Shown here one piece after another: positions 1-8,694 of a DNA stretch of 64,000 nt. The stretch is taken from positions 310,001 through 374,000 of the forward strand of contig NZ_VTZS01000005.1 of assembly GCF_008367235.1 (NCBI RefSeq), in the 5' to 3' direction. Position numbers and translations under genes: made by a program. Source of the DNA: Pareuzebyella sediminis. Its GTDB lineage: Bacteria; Bacteroidota; Bacteroidia; Flavobacteriales; Flavobacteriaceae. Below the pieces are notes generated by a model. That model did no database searches. It was given only the letters and a program-made list of their open reading frames with translations, and had not been told where the DNA came from. Position 1 is the stretch's first letter. Each line of letters opens with the position of its first letter.

Positions 1-330
1 AGCTGGGATCCGGTGGTTCAAAAACTAACTCATCTCTCTCAAATATCTTATGTTGACGGTATGGTAGATGGTGCGCTATCCTTTCGGGTAAAGAGCAATG
101 AATATTTTGTGCCCATTACCGGCGCTATCGATGTAGCCTCGGAAATTAAAAAGATCGAGGAAGAGTTAAAGTACACGAAGGGTTTCTTAAAATCGGTGCA
201 GAAGAAACTGTCCAACGAGCGTTTTGTGAACAATGCCCCTGAAAATGTCATTGCACTTGAACGTAAGAAACAGGCCGATGCAGAGGCCAAAATTGAAACT
301 TTGGAAAAGAGTTTGGCCAGTTTAGGGTAG
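1..330 (+). CDS. valS: Valine--tRNA ligase, C-terminal fragment
   Basis: The reading frame is open from base 1, so only the last 109 or so codons are present and the true start lies outside the window. The stretch PITGAIDVASEIKKIEEEL followed by KKLSNERFVNNAPENVIALE matches the C-terminal coiled-coil tRNA-binding domain of class I valyl-tRNA synthetases, which contacts the tRNA elbow. The catalytic HIGH and KMSKS regions are outside the window. A GTG at base 13 is internal and should not be taken as a start. The assignment rests on the characteristic FV-KAP-VV-ER-K pattern of this arm and is fairly secure. Confidence 0.9.
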   Translation, partial: SWDPVVQKLTHLSQISYVDGMVDGALSFRVKSNEYFVPITGAIDVASEIKKIEEELKYTKGFLKSVQKKLSNERFVNNAPENVIALERKKQADAEAKIETLEKSLASLG

Positions 331-648
331 CGTTTGAGGTAATATGGTAACTTTTAGGATCAAGTTTCCTCTAATCTCTTGAAGTTTTAGATTTTAGATA
401 CCAACTTCAAAATACGGAGTCCTATTTCGCAATTACTTTCTTGATGGACGGCTTGCTGTACGAATTGTCTTTTAAATTCACCTGAGAGAACAAGTATAGG
501 GGGGCTGCACAAAGTGGCCGATCGAGAATTGCCTGAAATTGTAAGGTGTTTGAATCGTTTGGACGGACACCTGGATGTACGAAAGTGATAATGAATCACG
601 GACGGCGGATTACTAGATTCTCAAGAAAAAGCGAATCCCTTATAAATT
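331..648. other. Intergenic stretch without recognisable gene
   Basis: About 320 bases between the valS stop and the TetR operator. Both strands hold only short open frames with no recognisable protein character. The longest, on the minus strand around 387-599, reads like noise. No hairpin followed by a T-run was seen. A weak promoter-like box, TAAATTTA at 643-650, lies at the right end just before the TetR operator. Confidence 0.4.
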
Positions 649-670
649 TAAGTGAATGCCTATTCACTTA
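649..670. promoter_or_regulatory. Palindromic operator of the TetR regulator
   Basis: Perfect 9-base arms TAAGTGAAT and ATTCACTTA are separated by four bases. The core TGAAT-N4-ATTCA is typical of TetR/AcrR operators. It directly follows a -7-like box (TAAATTTA, 643-650), so bound repressor would cover the transcription start of its own gene. A related palindrome occurs after the gene at 1273-1296. Confidence 0.65.
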
Positions 671-688
671 TTTCGCTATATTAGCAAG

Positions 689-1258
689 GTGAGACCAAAA
701 GATAACGCGAAGGTAGAGGCTATTTTCGAAGCTACCATCGGCTTGACCGGGGAGCTGGGCTTGGATAAACTCACCATTTCGGCGATTGCGAATAGGGCGG
801 ATATCGCAAGTGGCACATTATATATTTATTTTGACGGAAAAGAACAATTGCTCAACGAACTGTACAAGAGTTTGATGCAAAAGGGAACGCTCTCCCTCTT
901 ACCTTCGATAACCCACCTTCCTCTTAAAAAGCAATTGATGTCAATTTGGGCGAGTGTGCTGAAATTTCGCGTAGTCAACAGCGCGGATGTAGTGTTCATG
1001 CATCAGTTTCGTTATTCTTCACTAATTTCAGGGGAAGCTAAGAATTTAGATGAAAGGTTTTTAGGGCACGTTTCCAGGTTGTTGAATGCGGGCAAAAAAG
1101 AATGTATTATCAAGGATGTTGACAATGAACTTTTGTTTCCGCTGCTTTATGGGTACGTCAATAGTTTGGCAAGGGATATGGTCTCTAAAAACATTACCTT
1201 GACCGAGACCCTAATCGAGACCACCTTCGGTATTTGTTGGGATGCTATAAAAGCTTGA
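689..1258 (+). CDS. TetR/AcrR family transcriptional regulator
   Basis: One-component repressor. The N-terminal helix-turn-helix spans roughly residues 15-50 (counted from GTG 689): GLDKLTISAIANRADIASGT followed by LYIYFDGKEQLL, the usual LYxYFxxKExLL TetR signature. The remaining ~140 residues form the all-helical ligand domain, whose ligand cannot be predicted. An upstream ATG at 656 is in frame but sits inside the operator palindrome. The GTG at 689 gives the family-typical beginning RPKDNAK and a leader of ordinary length, so it is preferred. The two flanking palindromes (649-670, 1273-1296) suggest autoregulation plus control of a downstream transcript. No efflux genes, the usual targets, follow. 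Confidence 0.85.
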   Translation: MRPKDNAKVEAIFEATIGLTGELGLDKLTISAIANRADIASGTLYIYFDGKEQLLNELYKSLMQKGTLSLLPSITHLPLKKQLMSIWASVLKFRVVNSADVVFMHQFRYSSLISGEAKNLDERFLGHVSRLLNAGKKECIIKDVDNELLFPLLYGYVNSLARDMVSKNITLTETLIETTFGICWDAIKA

Positions 1259-1272
1259 AAAGTTTAACATTT

Positions 1273-1309
1273 TTAAATGAATACTTGTTCATTTAAGAAT
1301 GTATCTTTG
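1273..1309 (+). promoter_or_regulatory. Second TetR-type operator with overlapping promoter
   Basis: TTAAATGAA and TTCATTTAA form perfect 9-base arms around six bases (1273-1296). The core TGAATACTTGTTCA closely matches the core of the operator upstream of the regulator (TGAATGCCTATTCA). Five bases after it lies TATCTTTG (1302-1309), a perfect match to the Bacteroidota -7 element TAnnTTTG. Repressor bound here would occlude the promoter. No clear -33 TTTG was found at the expected spacing. Confidence 0.6.
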
Positions 1310-1314
1310 TGGTC

Positions 1315-1467
1315 CCTAAGTCTATAGCTAACTCAATGTCTCTTAATTCGTACGTACGGCGTAAGCTACTTTTTTAGGAACAACTTGAACTTATTTGGTT
1401 AACGAGGCCCCACAAATGCGGTAAATATACGGTTCCCCCACTGTATCGCTGTGGGGTTTCTTTTTTT
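1315..1467 (+). ncRNA. Candidate short transcript under TetR control
   Basis: A promoter ends at 1309 and an intrinsic terminator ends at 1467, defining a transcript of about 150 bases that contains no convincing coding sequence. The best frame is 13 codons from ATG 1336. A 7-base segment CCCCACA (1408-1414) could pair with TGTGGGG (1450-1456) and so compete with the terminator stem (1436-1441 with 1451-1456). It could be a small RNA, a leader, or the remnant of a lost operon. No known RNA family was recognised. Confidence 0.3.
1436..1467 (+). terminator. Intrinsic terminator
   Basis: CCCCAC and GTGGGG pair around a nine-base loop and are followed by TTTC and seven Ts. It ends the short transcript starting near 1315 and separates it from the gene at 1568. 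Confidence 0.7.
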
Positions 1468-1567
1468 ATACTCTGTTTTTCAAGATAATTACAGTGTGTG
1501 CTGTTTTTATGGAATCTCTTGGTGCATTTTCGAGTTTGATTGTTATCTTTAAGAAAACGATACCATT

Positions 1568-2161
1568 ATGAAAGAATTTATATGCCTAATGGCTTTGTCT
1601 ACCACCATTTCATGTGTTTCTCAAACGACAAGTGCCGATATTCTTCCAGAACCCGTACAAATAAAAACGGCTACCTTACCGGCGCCCGAAGCTGATAAAG
1701 AAGATGCGATGGTTTATGGTTACAATGCCTCGGGCGAGTTGGTGGTTTTAAGGGAAGGTAGCAATAACCTTGTATGTATCGCCGACGATCCAAAAAAGGA
1801 AGGTATTAGTGTAGCGTGTTATTCAAAAGCACTGGAGCCTTTTATGAAAAGGGGGCGTGAGTTGACTGCCGAAGGTAAGAACACCAAGGAAAAGCGCGAA
1901 ATACAAGGGGCGGAGGTGGCCGCAGGAAAATGGCAGATGCCATTGGTGCCCAGTATGCTTTATGTCTACTATGGCAGCGATGACGCATACGACAAAGAAA
2001 CGGGGAATCTTGCCGATGGTCAATTTCGTTATGTTATTTATACGCCCTTTGCAACAACCGAATCAACAGGTTTGCCTGGCAAACCTCACGAAAAGGGTAT
2101 GCCCTGGTTGATGGATCCAGGCACGTATCGAGCGCATATCATGGTAGGTCCATTTAATTGA
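1568..2161 (+). CDS. Secreted protein of unknown function
   Basis: 197 residues. The N-terminus MKEFICLMALSTTISC is a short hydrophobic signal. The TISC could act as a weak lipobox, although position -3 is Thr rather than Leu, so a lipoprotein is possible but not certain. The mature part has motifs such as MVYGYNASGELVVLREG, an LVCIADDP segment, and a C-terminal YVIYTPFATTESTGLP and GMPWLMDPGTYRAHIM. These look conserved, but I cannot attach a function. There are no transmembrane segments beyond the signal and no catalytic motif I can name. A weak -7 box TATCTTTA (1544-1551) with TTG at 1519-1521 may drive it. It stands alone between a terminator and the creatininase gene. Confidence 0.7.
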   Translation: MKEFICLMALSTTISCVSQTTSADILPEPVQIKTATLPAPEADKEDAMVYGYNASGELVVLREGSNNLVCIADDPKKEGISVACYSKALEPFMKRGRELTAEGKNTKEKREIQGAEVAAGKWQMPLVPSMLYVYYGSDDAYDKETGNLADGQFRYVIYTPFATTESTGLPGKPHEKGMPWLMDPGTYRAHIMVGPFN

Positions 2162-2261
2162 TACCCCTTTCGCTGCAGTCGTTATATGCCGCCCCTGAAC
2201 CCTCAAAGAAATACGTATTGTTTCTTAGTCGTTTATTTAAACCATAAACCAACATAACTTG

Positions 2262-3023
2262 ATGAGACCCTATATACTGGCGGAAACCAATTGGGAAGCT
2301 TTAAAAAATGAAACTTTTGATTTGGCGGTCTTGCCCTGGGGAGCTACGGAAGCCCATAATTACCATTTGCCCTATGCAACAGACAATATTCAGGCCGACC
2401 ATATGGCGGCCGAATCGGCAAGATTGGCTTGGGAAAAAGGAGGGAAGGTAATCGTGCTGCCCACTATACCTTTCGGGGTGAACACAGGGCAATCCGATAT
2501 TTATCTTGATATTAATTTAAACCCCAGTACACAGTTAGCCATTCTAAACGATATTGTCGAAGTACTCGACCGCCAGAAGCTCTCTAAGCTTTTGATTTTT
2601 AATGGTCATGGGGGTAATAATTTCAAACCTTTGGTCAGGGAGCTGGGTTTGAAATTTCCGAAGATGTTTATCAGTTACTGTTTCTTTCCACAAGTGCTGG
2701 ACAAATATGCATATTTTGAAGAAAAGGGCGATCATGCCGATGAGATGGAGACCAGTCTAATGCTCCACTTGCGTCCTGATTTAGTATTACCTAAGGGAAA
2801 ATGGGGTAGAGGGGCCGCCAAATCTTTTAAGATCAAGGCTTTTTCCGAGGGATGGGCATGGGCCGAACGCGAATGGTCGAAAATTAGCGAAGATACCGGT
2901 ACCGGTAATCCGTACAAGTCGACCAAGGAGAAAGGGCATCTTTTTTTTGAGGATATTACAAAGAAAATGGGGGATTTTATGCTCGAACTCTGCGAAGCCG
3001 ATTTAGATGATCTCTATGAATAA
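2262..3023 (+). CDS. Creatininase family protein
   Basis: 253 residues from ATG 2262; a TTG three bases upstream is in frame but unlikely to be the start. The metal-site signatures of the creatininase/MftE amidohydrolase family are visible: LPWGATEAHNYHLPYATDN (E and H ligands), the loop PFGVNTGQSD, NGHGGNN near the middle, and GDHADEMETS with the late Asp/Glu/His ligands. These enzymes are cytoplasmic and hydrolyse cyclic or small amides such as creatinine, or act on peptide intermediates. The actual substrate here is unknown. It is monocistronic as far as can be seen and converges with the acyl-CoA-binding protein gene. Family call is secure, substrate is not. Confidence 0.85.
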   Translation: MRPYILAETNWEALKNETFDLAVLPWGATEAHNYHLPYATDNIQADHMAAESARLAWEKGGKVIVLPTIPFGVNTGQSDIYLDINLNPSTQLAILNDIVEVLDRQKLSKLLIFNGHGGNNFKPLVRELGLKFPKMFISYCFFPQVLDKYAYFEEKGDHADEMETSLMLHLRPDLVLPKGKWGRGAAKSFKIKAFSEGWAWAEREWSKISEDTGTGNPYKSTKEKGHLFFEDITKKMGDFMLELCEADLDDLYE

Positions 3024-3082
3024 AATAGACTATAGACTGGAAATGCTTCTTTAATACTTTCGACCAGGGCGAAGAAATATCG

Positions 3083-3343
3083 CTAGGTCATCAATTCTTT
3101 CTTTACTAGTTTTATATATGCCTTCATAGCTTCTTCCCGAGAGAGATTTTTAGCCTGAATCAAGGCATTGGCCTTAAAAGCATTGATTAATGGAGTCTTG
3201 CTTCCAGGGTTGCTGAAATTTTTGTTTGCAATTCTGTAATACGCATATAACTTTAATAAAAGGTCGGCCGGCATAGGTTCGGTATGGCCGTTAACAAATT
3301 CGACAGCTTTTTGAAAATCAGTAAGTAACTTCTCCGTTTTCAT
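3083..3343 (-). CDS. Acyl-CoA-binding protein (ACBP)
   Basis: 86 residues from ATG 3343. The four-helix ACBP pattern is clear: FQKAVEFVN, then DLLLKLYAYYRIANKNFSN, a PLINAFKANAL segment and the ending LSREEAMKAYIKLVKKEL. LxLYAYYxxA and EAMxxYIxxV are the acyl-CoA contact helices. It binds long-chain acyl-CoA esters in the cytoplasm. It overlaps the end of psd by 26 bases and is the last gene of the lipid operon, which fits a role in buffering acyl-CoA. A start seven codons upstream is possible but adds only basic residues. Confidence 0.85.
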   Translation of the reverse strand: MKTEKLLTDFQKAVEFVNGHTEPMPADLLLKLYAYYRIANKNFSNPGSKTPLINAFKANALIQAKNLSREEAMKAYIKLVKKELMT

Positions 3344-4001
3344 CTTTCTTGATAGTTGCCGCAATGCAAGTTTTTGCCCCGACTACTTTTTGATTGAGCC
3401 TCACCGTAATTGCACAGTCCAAAGGTAACAAAAGGTCGACTCTAGACCCGAACTTTATAAACCCTGCATCATCTCCTTGCTGTACACTCTCGCCAACCTC
3501 GGCATAATTTACAATACGCCTTGCCATCGCACCTGCTATTTGTCGATATAAGACGTCACCAAATTTAGGAGTCTTGATAACCACGGTGGTACGCTCATTT
3601 TCGGTACTCGATTTCGGATGCCAAGCCACGAGATATTTACCTGGGTGATATTTAGAATATTTGATGCTCCCACTTGCAGGATATCGCGTCACATGGACGT
3701 TGGTAGGCGACATAAAAATAGAAACTTGCTTTCGTCTATCGTTGAAATACTCCGTTTCCTCAACTTCTTCGATAACAACTACCTTACCGTCGACCGGTGC
3801 TAAAATTTCGTCGAAGTTCTTAAGGGTCTTACGTGTGGGATTGCGAAAGAACTGTAGAATTAGAATAAGGAGAATGAGTGATGTAATTTGAAGGCCCCAG
3901 CGTAACCATGGGATATTCACGTAAAACTGCGAAAGCAAGATGATGGCAGAAACGATGAAAAAAGTGGCCAAGATTATCTTTTGACCCTCCTTATGAAACA
4001 T
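3318..4001 (-). CDS. psd: Phosphatidylserine decarboxylase proenzyme
   Basis: Converts phosphatidylserine to phosphatidylethanolamine at the inner membrane. Two hydrophobic segments (about residues 8-26 and 35-52) anchor the N-terminus. The catalytic part begins PVDGKVVVIEE and contains MSPTNVHVTRYPASG with the conserved His, and FIKFGSRVD, whose Gly-Ser bond (about 185-186) is the self-cleavage site producing the pyruvoyl group. The length (227 residues) matches the short bacterial type. It overlaps cdsA by about 11 bases, so the two are translationally coupled and act consecutively in the pathway apart from pssA, which is not in the window. An alternative ATG two codons upstream exists. Confidence 0.95.
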   Translation of the reverse strand: MFHKEGQKIILATFFIVSAIILLSQFYVNIPWLRWGLQITSLILLILILQFFRNPTRKTLKNFDEILAPVDGKVVVIEEVEETEYFNDRRKQVSIFMSPTNVHVTRYPASGSIKYSKYHPGKYLVAWHPKSSTENERTTVVIKTPKFGDVLYRQIAGAMARRIVNYAEVGESVQQGDDAGFIKFGSRVDLLLPLDCAITVRLNQKVVGAKTCIAATIKKDENGEVTY

Positions 4002-4794
4002 AAGCAAAAATGTTTAACGTTAAGTATGCAAATGGCGCTGCGAATATAAGACTATCCAACCGATCTAGCATTCCTCCATGCCCTGGTAAAATAGCGCCAC
4101 TATCTTTCACTCCTGCCGACCGCTTAAACTTAGATTCGACCAAATCCCCTAAACTTCCCGCAACAACGATGACGGCTGCTACACAGACCCATTGCAACGG
4201 ACTAATCAAGGGTTCGTACTTTGCCATCAAATAGGCTATCCCAAGAGCAAATACCAAGCCGCCTAAGGCACCTTCAACTGTTTTTTTAGGGGATACCCTA
4301 GGAAACAGCTTCGTGCGACCGAATAGGCTACCTACAATGTAGGCAAAAGAATCGTTTACCCAGATAAGTATAAAAATACCTATAATTAAGAATTTGGCAA
4401 AGTCATCATTGGTATAGGGAATCATGGTCAGAAATATACAGCCCCCGCCCACATAGAACAAACCAATGATAAATTTTTGCACCGTATTAAAAAGTTTTTC
4501 CCTTTTCGAAAAAAGATATACCATTAAGGCAATATTCACTAAAATGGTACAAAGTAATAACACGTAGACCAATAACATATCAGTAACGAAATAAATGTAG
4601 GCCCACCAAAGGGCCATGTAGGCCAAATAGATGTGTAGCCCTCTCAGGGCTACCAGTTTTTTGTATTCATTCAAGCAGGCCAAGCCGAACACCATGAACA
4701 AAAAGTCAAAGGCATCGGAACTTAAAAAAACAGCCGATAATAATAAAATAATGTAAACTGCCCCGGTTAGCGAGCGTCTAAGCACTTCTCTCAT
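3991..4794 (-). CDS. cdsA: Phosphatidate cytidylyltransferase
   Basis: 267-residue polytopic membrane enzyme making CDP-diacylglycerol from phosphatidate and CTP. Hydrophobic helices cover most of the chain. The C-terminal signature is intact: SLFGRTKLFPRVSPKKTVEG, then GSLGDLVESKFKRSAGVKD and PGHGGMLDRLDSLIFAAPFA, the conserved catalytic Asp/Lys-containing CdsA motif. It lies 3 bases after the LUD-domain gene and overlaps psd, all on the minus strand, consistent with one operon supplying phospholipid precursors. Confidence 0.95.
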   Translation of the reverse strand: MREVLRRSLTGAVYIILLLSAVFLSSDAFDFLFMVFGLACLNEYKKLVALRGLHIYLAYMALWWAYIYFVTDMLLVYVLLLCTILVNIALMVYLFSKREKLFNTVQKFIIGLFYVGGGCIFLTMIPYTNDDFAKFLIIGIFILIWVNDSFAYIVGSLFGRTKLFPRVSPKKTVEGALGGLVFALGIAYLMAKYEPLISPLQWVCVAAVIVVAGSLGDLVESKFKRSAGVKDSGAILPGHGGMLDRLDSLIFAAPFAYLTLNIFAYVS

Positions 4795-4797
4795 AAT

Positions 4798-5412
4798 CTA
4801 CAGATCTTCCAAAAGTAAAAGATACAGATTTTTGGAACTACTTCCGTAGGTGAGAAAATCATCTGAATTTTCTTTGTTTGATTGAAAATGCTTTAAAGTG
4901 GTAATGTTGGCCGGAATACTATGGCCATATTTCTTTTTAATTGTCTTTAGTCCTTCGCCAATAGATTCTACCAACTGACTGGTAGTAGCGAATACGATAA
5001 CATTATAAGGCAACTCGTGGAGTTTATTGTCCATTAACTGGTTTGAACACACAAGTATTGATCCATTTTGAGCGATAAGATGTTCACAAGTAGTAAAGAA
5101 GACATCACTTTCCTTCGATTTATTGGTAAACTTGATTTTCTCCTTTGAAAATTTCTCTTTCAAATTGTCATTAAGCGCAAAGAAAGGATGCTCATGCCAG
5201 TCGTTTTCATTAATTATGTTCTTAAGTGCCCTAGAAATCTCAGAAAATGAATCGCAATATAGAAACTTGCCACCGTTCTTTTTGAAATGGATCGTAAACT
5301 TCTCATCTACCGGTATAACAAGGTCGGGCATATGGGCACCTCTAGTTTCCGTAGTTTCTTTGGAACCCTTTTTCTTTTTACCTCCGCCAAATAATTTGTC
5401 AAATAGCCCCAT
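4798..5412 (-). CDS. LUD-domain (LutC/YkgG-like) protein
   Basis: About 204 residues, starting MGLFDKLFGGGKKKK with a basic Gly/Lys-rich N-terminal tail. The remainder resembles the LUD fold of LutC-type proteins: KFLYCDSFSEISRALK, then SDVFFTTCEHLIAQNGSILV and NVIVFATTSQLVESI. LutC functions in lactate utilisation, but no lutA or lutB is nearby and a lactate role is not supported here. The position between ftsH and cdsA suggests an envelope or housekeeping association, though this is only context. A start two codons upstream is possible. Confidence 0.7.
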   Translation of the reverse strand: MGLFDKLFGGGKKKKGSKETTETRGAHMPDLVIPVDEKFTIHFKKNGGKFLYCDSFSEISRALKNIINENDWHEHPFFALNDNLKEKFSKEKIKFTNKSKESDVFFTTCEHLIAQNGSILVCSNQLMDNKLHELPYNVIVFATTSQLVESIGEGLKTIKKKYGHSIPANITTLKHFQSNKENSDDFLTYGSSSKNLYLLLLEDL

Positions 5413-5468
5413 TTGCAATTATAAAACTCGATATGCGCCTTCCTGCATATGAAAAACGTTAAAATTCT

Positions 5469-7481
5469 TTATTTATTTTTCTCACCTTCCTCGGCCAAAG
5501 TTCCTTGTTCAGCACTTTCGTCTACATCTTCTTTCGGTACTTTTTCCTGTCCCTTTTGGTCAAATTCTTTGTCGAAGGGTCTTTTGCCAAATATTTTTTC
5601 AAGGTCTTCCTTGAAAATAACCTCTTTCTCGAGAAGTCTTTCGGCCAATTCGGTAAGTTTGTCTTTATTCTCAGTTAGTACCGCTATGGCCCTTTCATAC
5701 TGGGCTTCGATTATTTTTGAAATTTCTTCGTCTATCTTTCTCGCGGTATTCTCACTATAGGGTTTTGAAAAACCATAAGAGTCTTGTCCTGAAGAATCGT
5801 AATAGGTCAAGTTTCCAATTTCATCATTGAGCCCATATATGGTTACCATCGCCCGTGCTTGCTTGGTTACTTTTTCCAAATCGGAAAGGGCCCCGGTTGA
5901 AATTTTATCGAAGATCACTTTTTCCGCGGCCCTACCTCCCATGGTAGCGCACATCTCATCGAGCATTTGCTCAGGTCTCACAATCAGGCGTTCTTCAGGT
6001 AGGTACCAAGCAGCACCTAATGATTGGCCACGTGGTACAATAGTAACTTTAACTAGGGGTGCGGCGTGTTCAAGCATCCAACTTACCGTGGCATGACCAG
6101 CCTCATGGTAAGCAATCGTTTTTTTCTCGCCTGGCGTAATAATCTTGTTCTTCTTTTCGAGGCCTCCCACAATTCTATCTACGGCATCCAAGAAATCTTG
6201 TTTGGTTACCGCTTTTTTCTCTTTTCTAGCGGCTATAAGGGCAGCCTCGTTACAGACATTCGCAATATCGGCACCTGAAAAACCTGGAGTTTGCCGTGCC
6301 AAGAATTCAAGATCCAAAGCTTCGGCGGTTTTAATAGGTCTGAGATGTACTTCAAATATCTCCTTTCGTTCCCGAATATCGGGGAGATCTACGTAAATCT
6401 GTCTATCGAAGCGACCAGCACGCATAAGAGCCTTATCCAGCACGTCGGCGCGGTTCGTAGCAGCCAACACAATGACATTGGTATTGGTACCAAAACCATC
6501 CATTTCGGTCAATAGCTGGTTCAATGTATTTTCGCGCTCGTCATTTGAACCTGTAAAATTATTTTTACCACGGGCTCTACCTATAGCATCAATTTCGTCA
6601 ATGAAAATGATTGCTGGAGACTTGTCTTTGGCCTGTTTGAAAAGGTCTCGTACCCTTGAGGCACCAACACCCACGAACATTTCAACAAAATCGGATCCGG
6701 ATAGGGAGAAGAAAGGTACCTTAGCCTCGCCTGCAACGGCTTTCGCTAAAAGGGTCTTCCCGGTTCCAGGAGGTCCTACGAGCAATGCACCCTTAGGAAT
6801 CTTACCGCCCAAAGAAGTGTATTTGTCAGGATTTTTTAAGAACTCCACGATTTCCTCTACTTCTTCCTTTGCACCTTCAAGACCCGCTACATCTTTAAAA
6901 GAGGTTCTTGTATCGGTCTTTTCGTCAAAAAGCTTGGCTTTCGATTTTCCGATATTGAATATCTGGCCGCCTGCGCCTCCGCCTCCGCCTCCGGACATTC
7001 TACGCATGAGATATATCCAAATACCAATAATTAATACAAAGGGCAGAATGCCCAACAACAAATCCATAAGGTAGTTGTTGTCCGTATCGTAATCGACTAT
7101 GGTGTCAAGATTGTTTTCTTTTTTAATATTCTTGATTTCATTCTCGAAATTTTGAAGATCACCATAGTCTAGCACATATTGTGGGGCCCTGCCGGTTGAA
7201 GGCAAGAAAGGCTGATCGTTTACCTCTTTGTGAACATCTTTTTTCAAAGCCTCATCGGTAAGGTACACCTTTGCCTGACGGGTATTGGTGATAATCATTA
7301 TTTCTTTGACATCACCGTTTCTAAGATATTCCTGTAGTTCTGATGTGGTGGTTTTCTTTGTACTTGCAAAATTACCGCTACCTATAAATTGAAAGCCAAT
7401 TAAAAGTATCGCGATCAAACCGTAAATCCACCATGAGCTGAATTTCGGTTTTTTAGGATTTGTATTGCTATCTTTAGCCAT
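5469..7481 (-). CDS. ftsH: ATP-dependent zinc metalloprotease FtsH
   Basis: Membrane-anchored AAA+ protease that degrades misassembled membrane and some soluble proteins. Two transmembrane segments (about 17-34 and 139-158) flank a periplasmic domain. A Gly-rich linker follows at 164-172. The AAA module has Walker A GPPGTGKT (236-243), Walker [12 protein letters not shown], and the second region of homology with arginine fingers in RAGRFDR (355-360). The zinc site HEAGH is at 459-463, with the third ligand in the ALSDLEK region. 670 residues is normal for Bacteroidota. The C-terminal tail is acidic and charged. Separated from rsfS by 9 bases, so probably cotranscribed. Confidence 0.97.
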   Translation of the reverse strand: MAKDSNTNPKKPKFSSWWIYGLIAILLIGFQFIGSGNFASTKKTTTSELQEYLRNGDVKEIMIITNTRQAKVYLTDEALKKDVHKEVNDQPFLPSTGRAPQYVLDYGDLQNFENEIKNIKKENNLDTIVDYDTDNNYLMDLLLGILPFVLIIGIWIYLMRRMSGGGGGGAGGQIFNIGKSKAKLFDEKTDTRTSFKDVAGLEGAKEEVEEIVEFLKNPDKYTSLGGKIPKGALLVGPPGTGKTLLAKAVAGEAKVPFFSLSGSDFVEMFVGVGASRVRDLFKQAKDKSPAIIFIDEIDAIGRARGKNNFTGSNDERENTLNQLLTEMDGFGTNTNVIVLAATNRADVLDKALMRAGRFDRQIYVDLPDIRERKEIFEVHLRPIKTAEALDLEFLARQTPGFSGADIANVCNEAALIAARKEKKAVTKQDFLDAVDRIVGGLEKKNKIITPGEKKTIAYHEAGHATVSWMLEHAAPLVKVTIVPRGQSLGAAWYLPEERLIVRPEQMLDEMCATMGGRAAEKVIFDKISTGALSDLEKVTKQARAMVTIYGLNDEIGNLTYYDSSGQDSYGFSKPYSENTARKIDEEISKIIEAQYERAIAVLTENKDKLTELAERLLEKEVIFKEDLEKIFGKRPFDKEFDQKGQEKVPKEDVDESAEQGTLAEEGEKNK

Positions 7482-7490
7482 TCTTTTTTT

Positions 7491-7868
7491 TTACTGGTTT
7501 AAACTACTCTCCACCTCAGTGACCTTGGCATCTCCCCAAAGGCCCTCGATGTCATAATATTCTCTAATGTTTTTTTGAAAAACGTGCACAACGATGTTCA
7601 CATAGTCCATCAATACCCACTCGGCGTTATCTTCACCTTCAACGTGCCAAGGTTTATCTGAGATGGCCTTGCTTACAGTTTTTCGGATGGAACCGACTAT
7701 AGCATTTACATGTGTATTCGAAGTACCATTACATATTATAAAGTAGTCGCAAACGGTATTTTCAATATCCCTAAGGTCAAGTAAACTTATATCATTTCCT
7801 TTTACTTCTTCAATTCCCTGTAAGATCAATGCAATTAATTCATCTGCACTGGCTTTGCTTTTCTGCAT
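7491..7868 (-). CDS. rsfS: Ribosomal silencing factor RsfS
   Basis: 125 residues with the Iojap/RsfS pattern: EVKGNDISLLDLRDIENTVC, DYFIICNGTSNTHVNAI, WHVEGEDNAEWVLMDYVNIV and a final REYYDIEGLWGDA. It binds ribosomal protein uL14 and blocks subunit joining under starvation. First gene of the minus-strand operon leading to ftsH. A TAACTTTG box 20 bases upstream of the ATG is its likely promoter. Confidence 0.95.
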   Translation of the reverse strand: MQKSKASADELIALILQGIEEVKGNDISLLDLRDIENTVCDYFIICNGTSNTHVNAIVGSIRKTVSKAISDKPWHVEGEDNAEWVLMDYVNIVVHVFQKNIREYYDIEGLWGDAKVTEVESSLNQ

Positions 7869-7887
7869 TCAAAAATTTTAGTTTCTA

Positions 7888-7895
7888 CAAAGTTA
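7888..7895 (-). promoter_or_regulatory. -7 element of the rsfS-ftsH operon
   Basis: On the minus strand this reads TAACTTTG, a perfect TAnnTTTG box, with the rsfS start codon 20 bases downstream. No TTTG at the expected -33 spacing was found, so strength is uncertain. Confidence 0.5.
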
Positions 7896-7962
7896 TTATT
7901 TTTTTGTTCTTTTAACCCCAGTTTTTAACAATTGATGGAATATATAACCCATCATAGGGATT

Positions 7963-8694
7963 ATGCAATTAATCAAACTTGATGCCACGGACTCGACCAA
8001 CGATTATTTAAAAAGTTTGGCGAAGTCTAAATATCTCGACGATTTTACGGTAGTGACCACTAAAAACCAATTGAAAGGTAAGGGTCAAATGGGCGCAAAA
8101 TGGTATTCAGAACCTGGCAAAAACCTTACCTGTAGCGTGTTAAAGAAAAATATGAACATTCCCATTTCCGATCAATTTGCACTGAATTGTTGTACCTCAT
8201 TAGCCGTATATAACACCCTTAAAGCCATATCGGTACCCAATCTTAGTATTAAATGGCCTAACGACATTCTGTCAGGCTCGCATAAAATTTGCGGGATACT
8301 TATCGAAAACATATGCTCCGGGGGTCTCGTTCGTACCTCCATTATAGGTATAGGTCTTAATGTCAACCAGCAAAACTTTAACAACTTACAGAACGCTAGT
8401 TCGCTAAAAATGTTGTTGGGTAAGGCTTTGGATATTGGGGAACTGCTGTGTCACATCGTATCAAATTTAGAGGAAGCCTTTAAATCATGGGAAAGAAATG
8501 GATATCGGTACCTTTTAAATCACTATGAAAACCACTTGTTCAGAAGGGCTAAGCCCTCAACGTTTAAAAATTCGACGGATGAATTATTCATGGGTTTCAT
8601 AACAGGGGTCACCAAGGAGGGAAAATTAATTATTACCCTTGAAGACAATGTTTTGAGGGAGTTTGATCGAAAAGAGATTCAACTATTATATTGA
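7963..8694 (+). CDS. birA: Biotin--[acetyl-CoA-carboxylase] ligase
   Basis: 243 residues covering only the catalytic and C-terminal domains; the N-terminal winged helix of E. coli BirA is absent, so it should be a ligase without repressor function. Visible motifs are DSTNDYLK, the biotinyl-AMP loop KGKGQMGAKWYSEPGKNL (a degenerate GRGRxGR), and SIKWPNDILSGSHKICGILIEN with the catalytic Lys. It attaches biotin to carrier proteins in the cytoplasm. It is transcribed away from rsfS, and its last 9 bases overlap the end of the convergent START-like gene. Confidence 0.93.
   Translation: MQLIKLDATDSTNDYLKSLAKSKYLDDFTVVTTKNQLKGKGQMGAKWYSEPGKNLTCSVLKKNMNIPISDQFALNCCTSLAVYNTLKAISVPNLSIKWPNDILSGSHKICGILIENICSGGLVRTSIIGIGLNVNQQNFNNLQNASSLKMLLGKALDIGELLCHIVSNLEEAFKSWERNGYRYLLNHYENHLFRRAKPSTFKNSTDELFMGFITGVTKEGKLIITLEDNVLREFDRKEIQLLY

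Noticed and set aside
387-599. 70-codon minus-strand open frame between valS and the TetR gene
   Set aside because: Residue composition has no protein character, there is no promoter or neighbour logic, and no family was recognised.
5431-5450. Small inverted repeat ATATGC/GCATAT between ftsH and the LUD gene
   Set aside because: Only six-base arms, no T-run and no promoter nearby; not distinguishable from chance.
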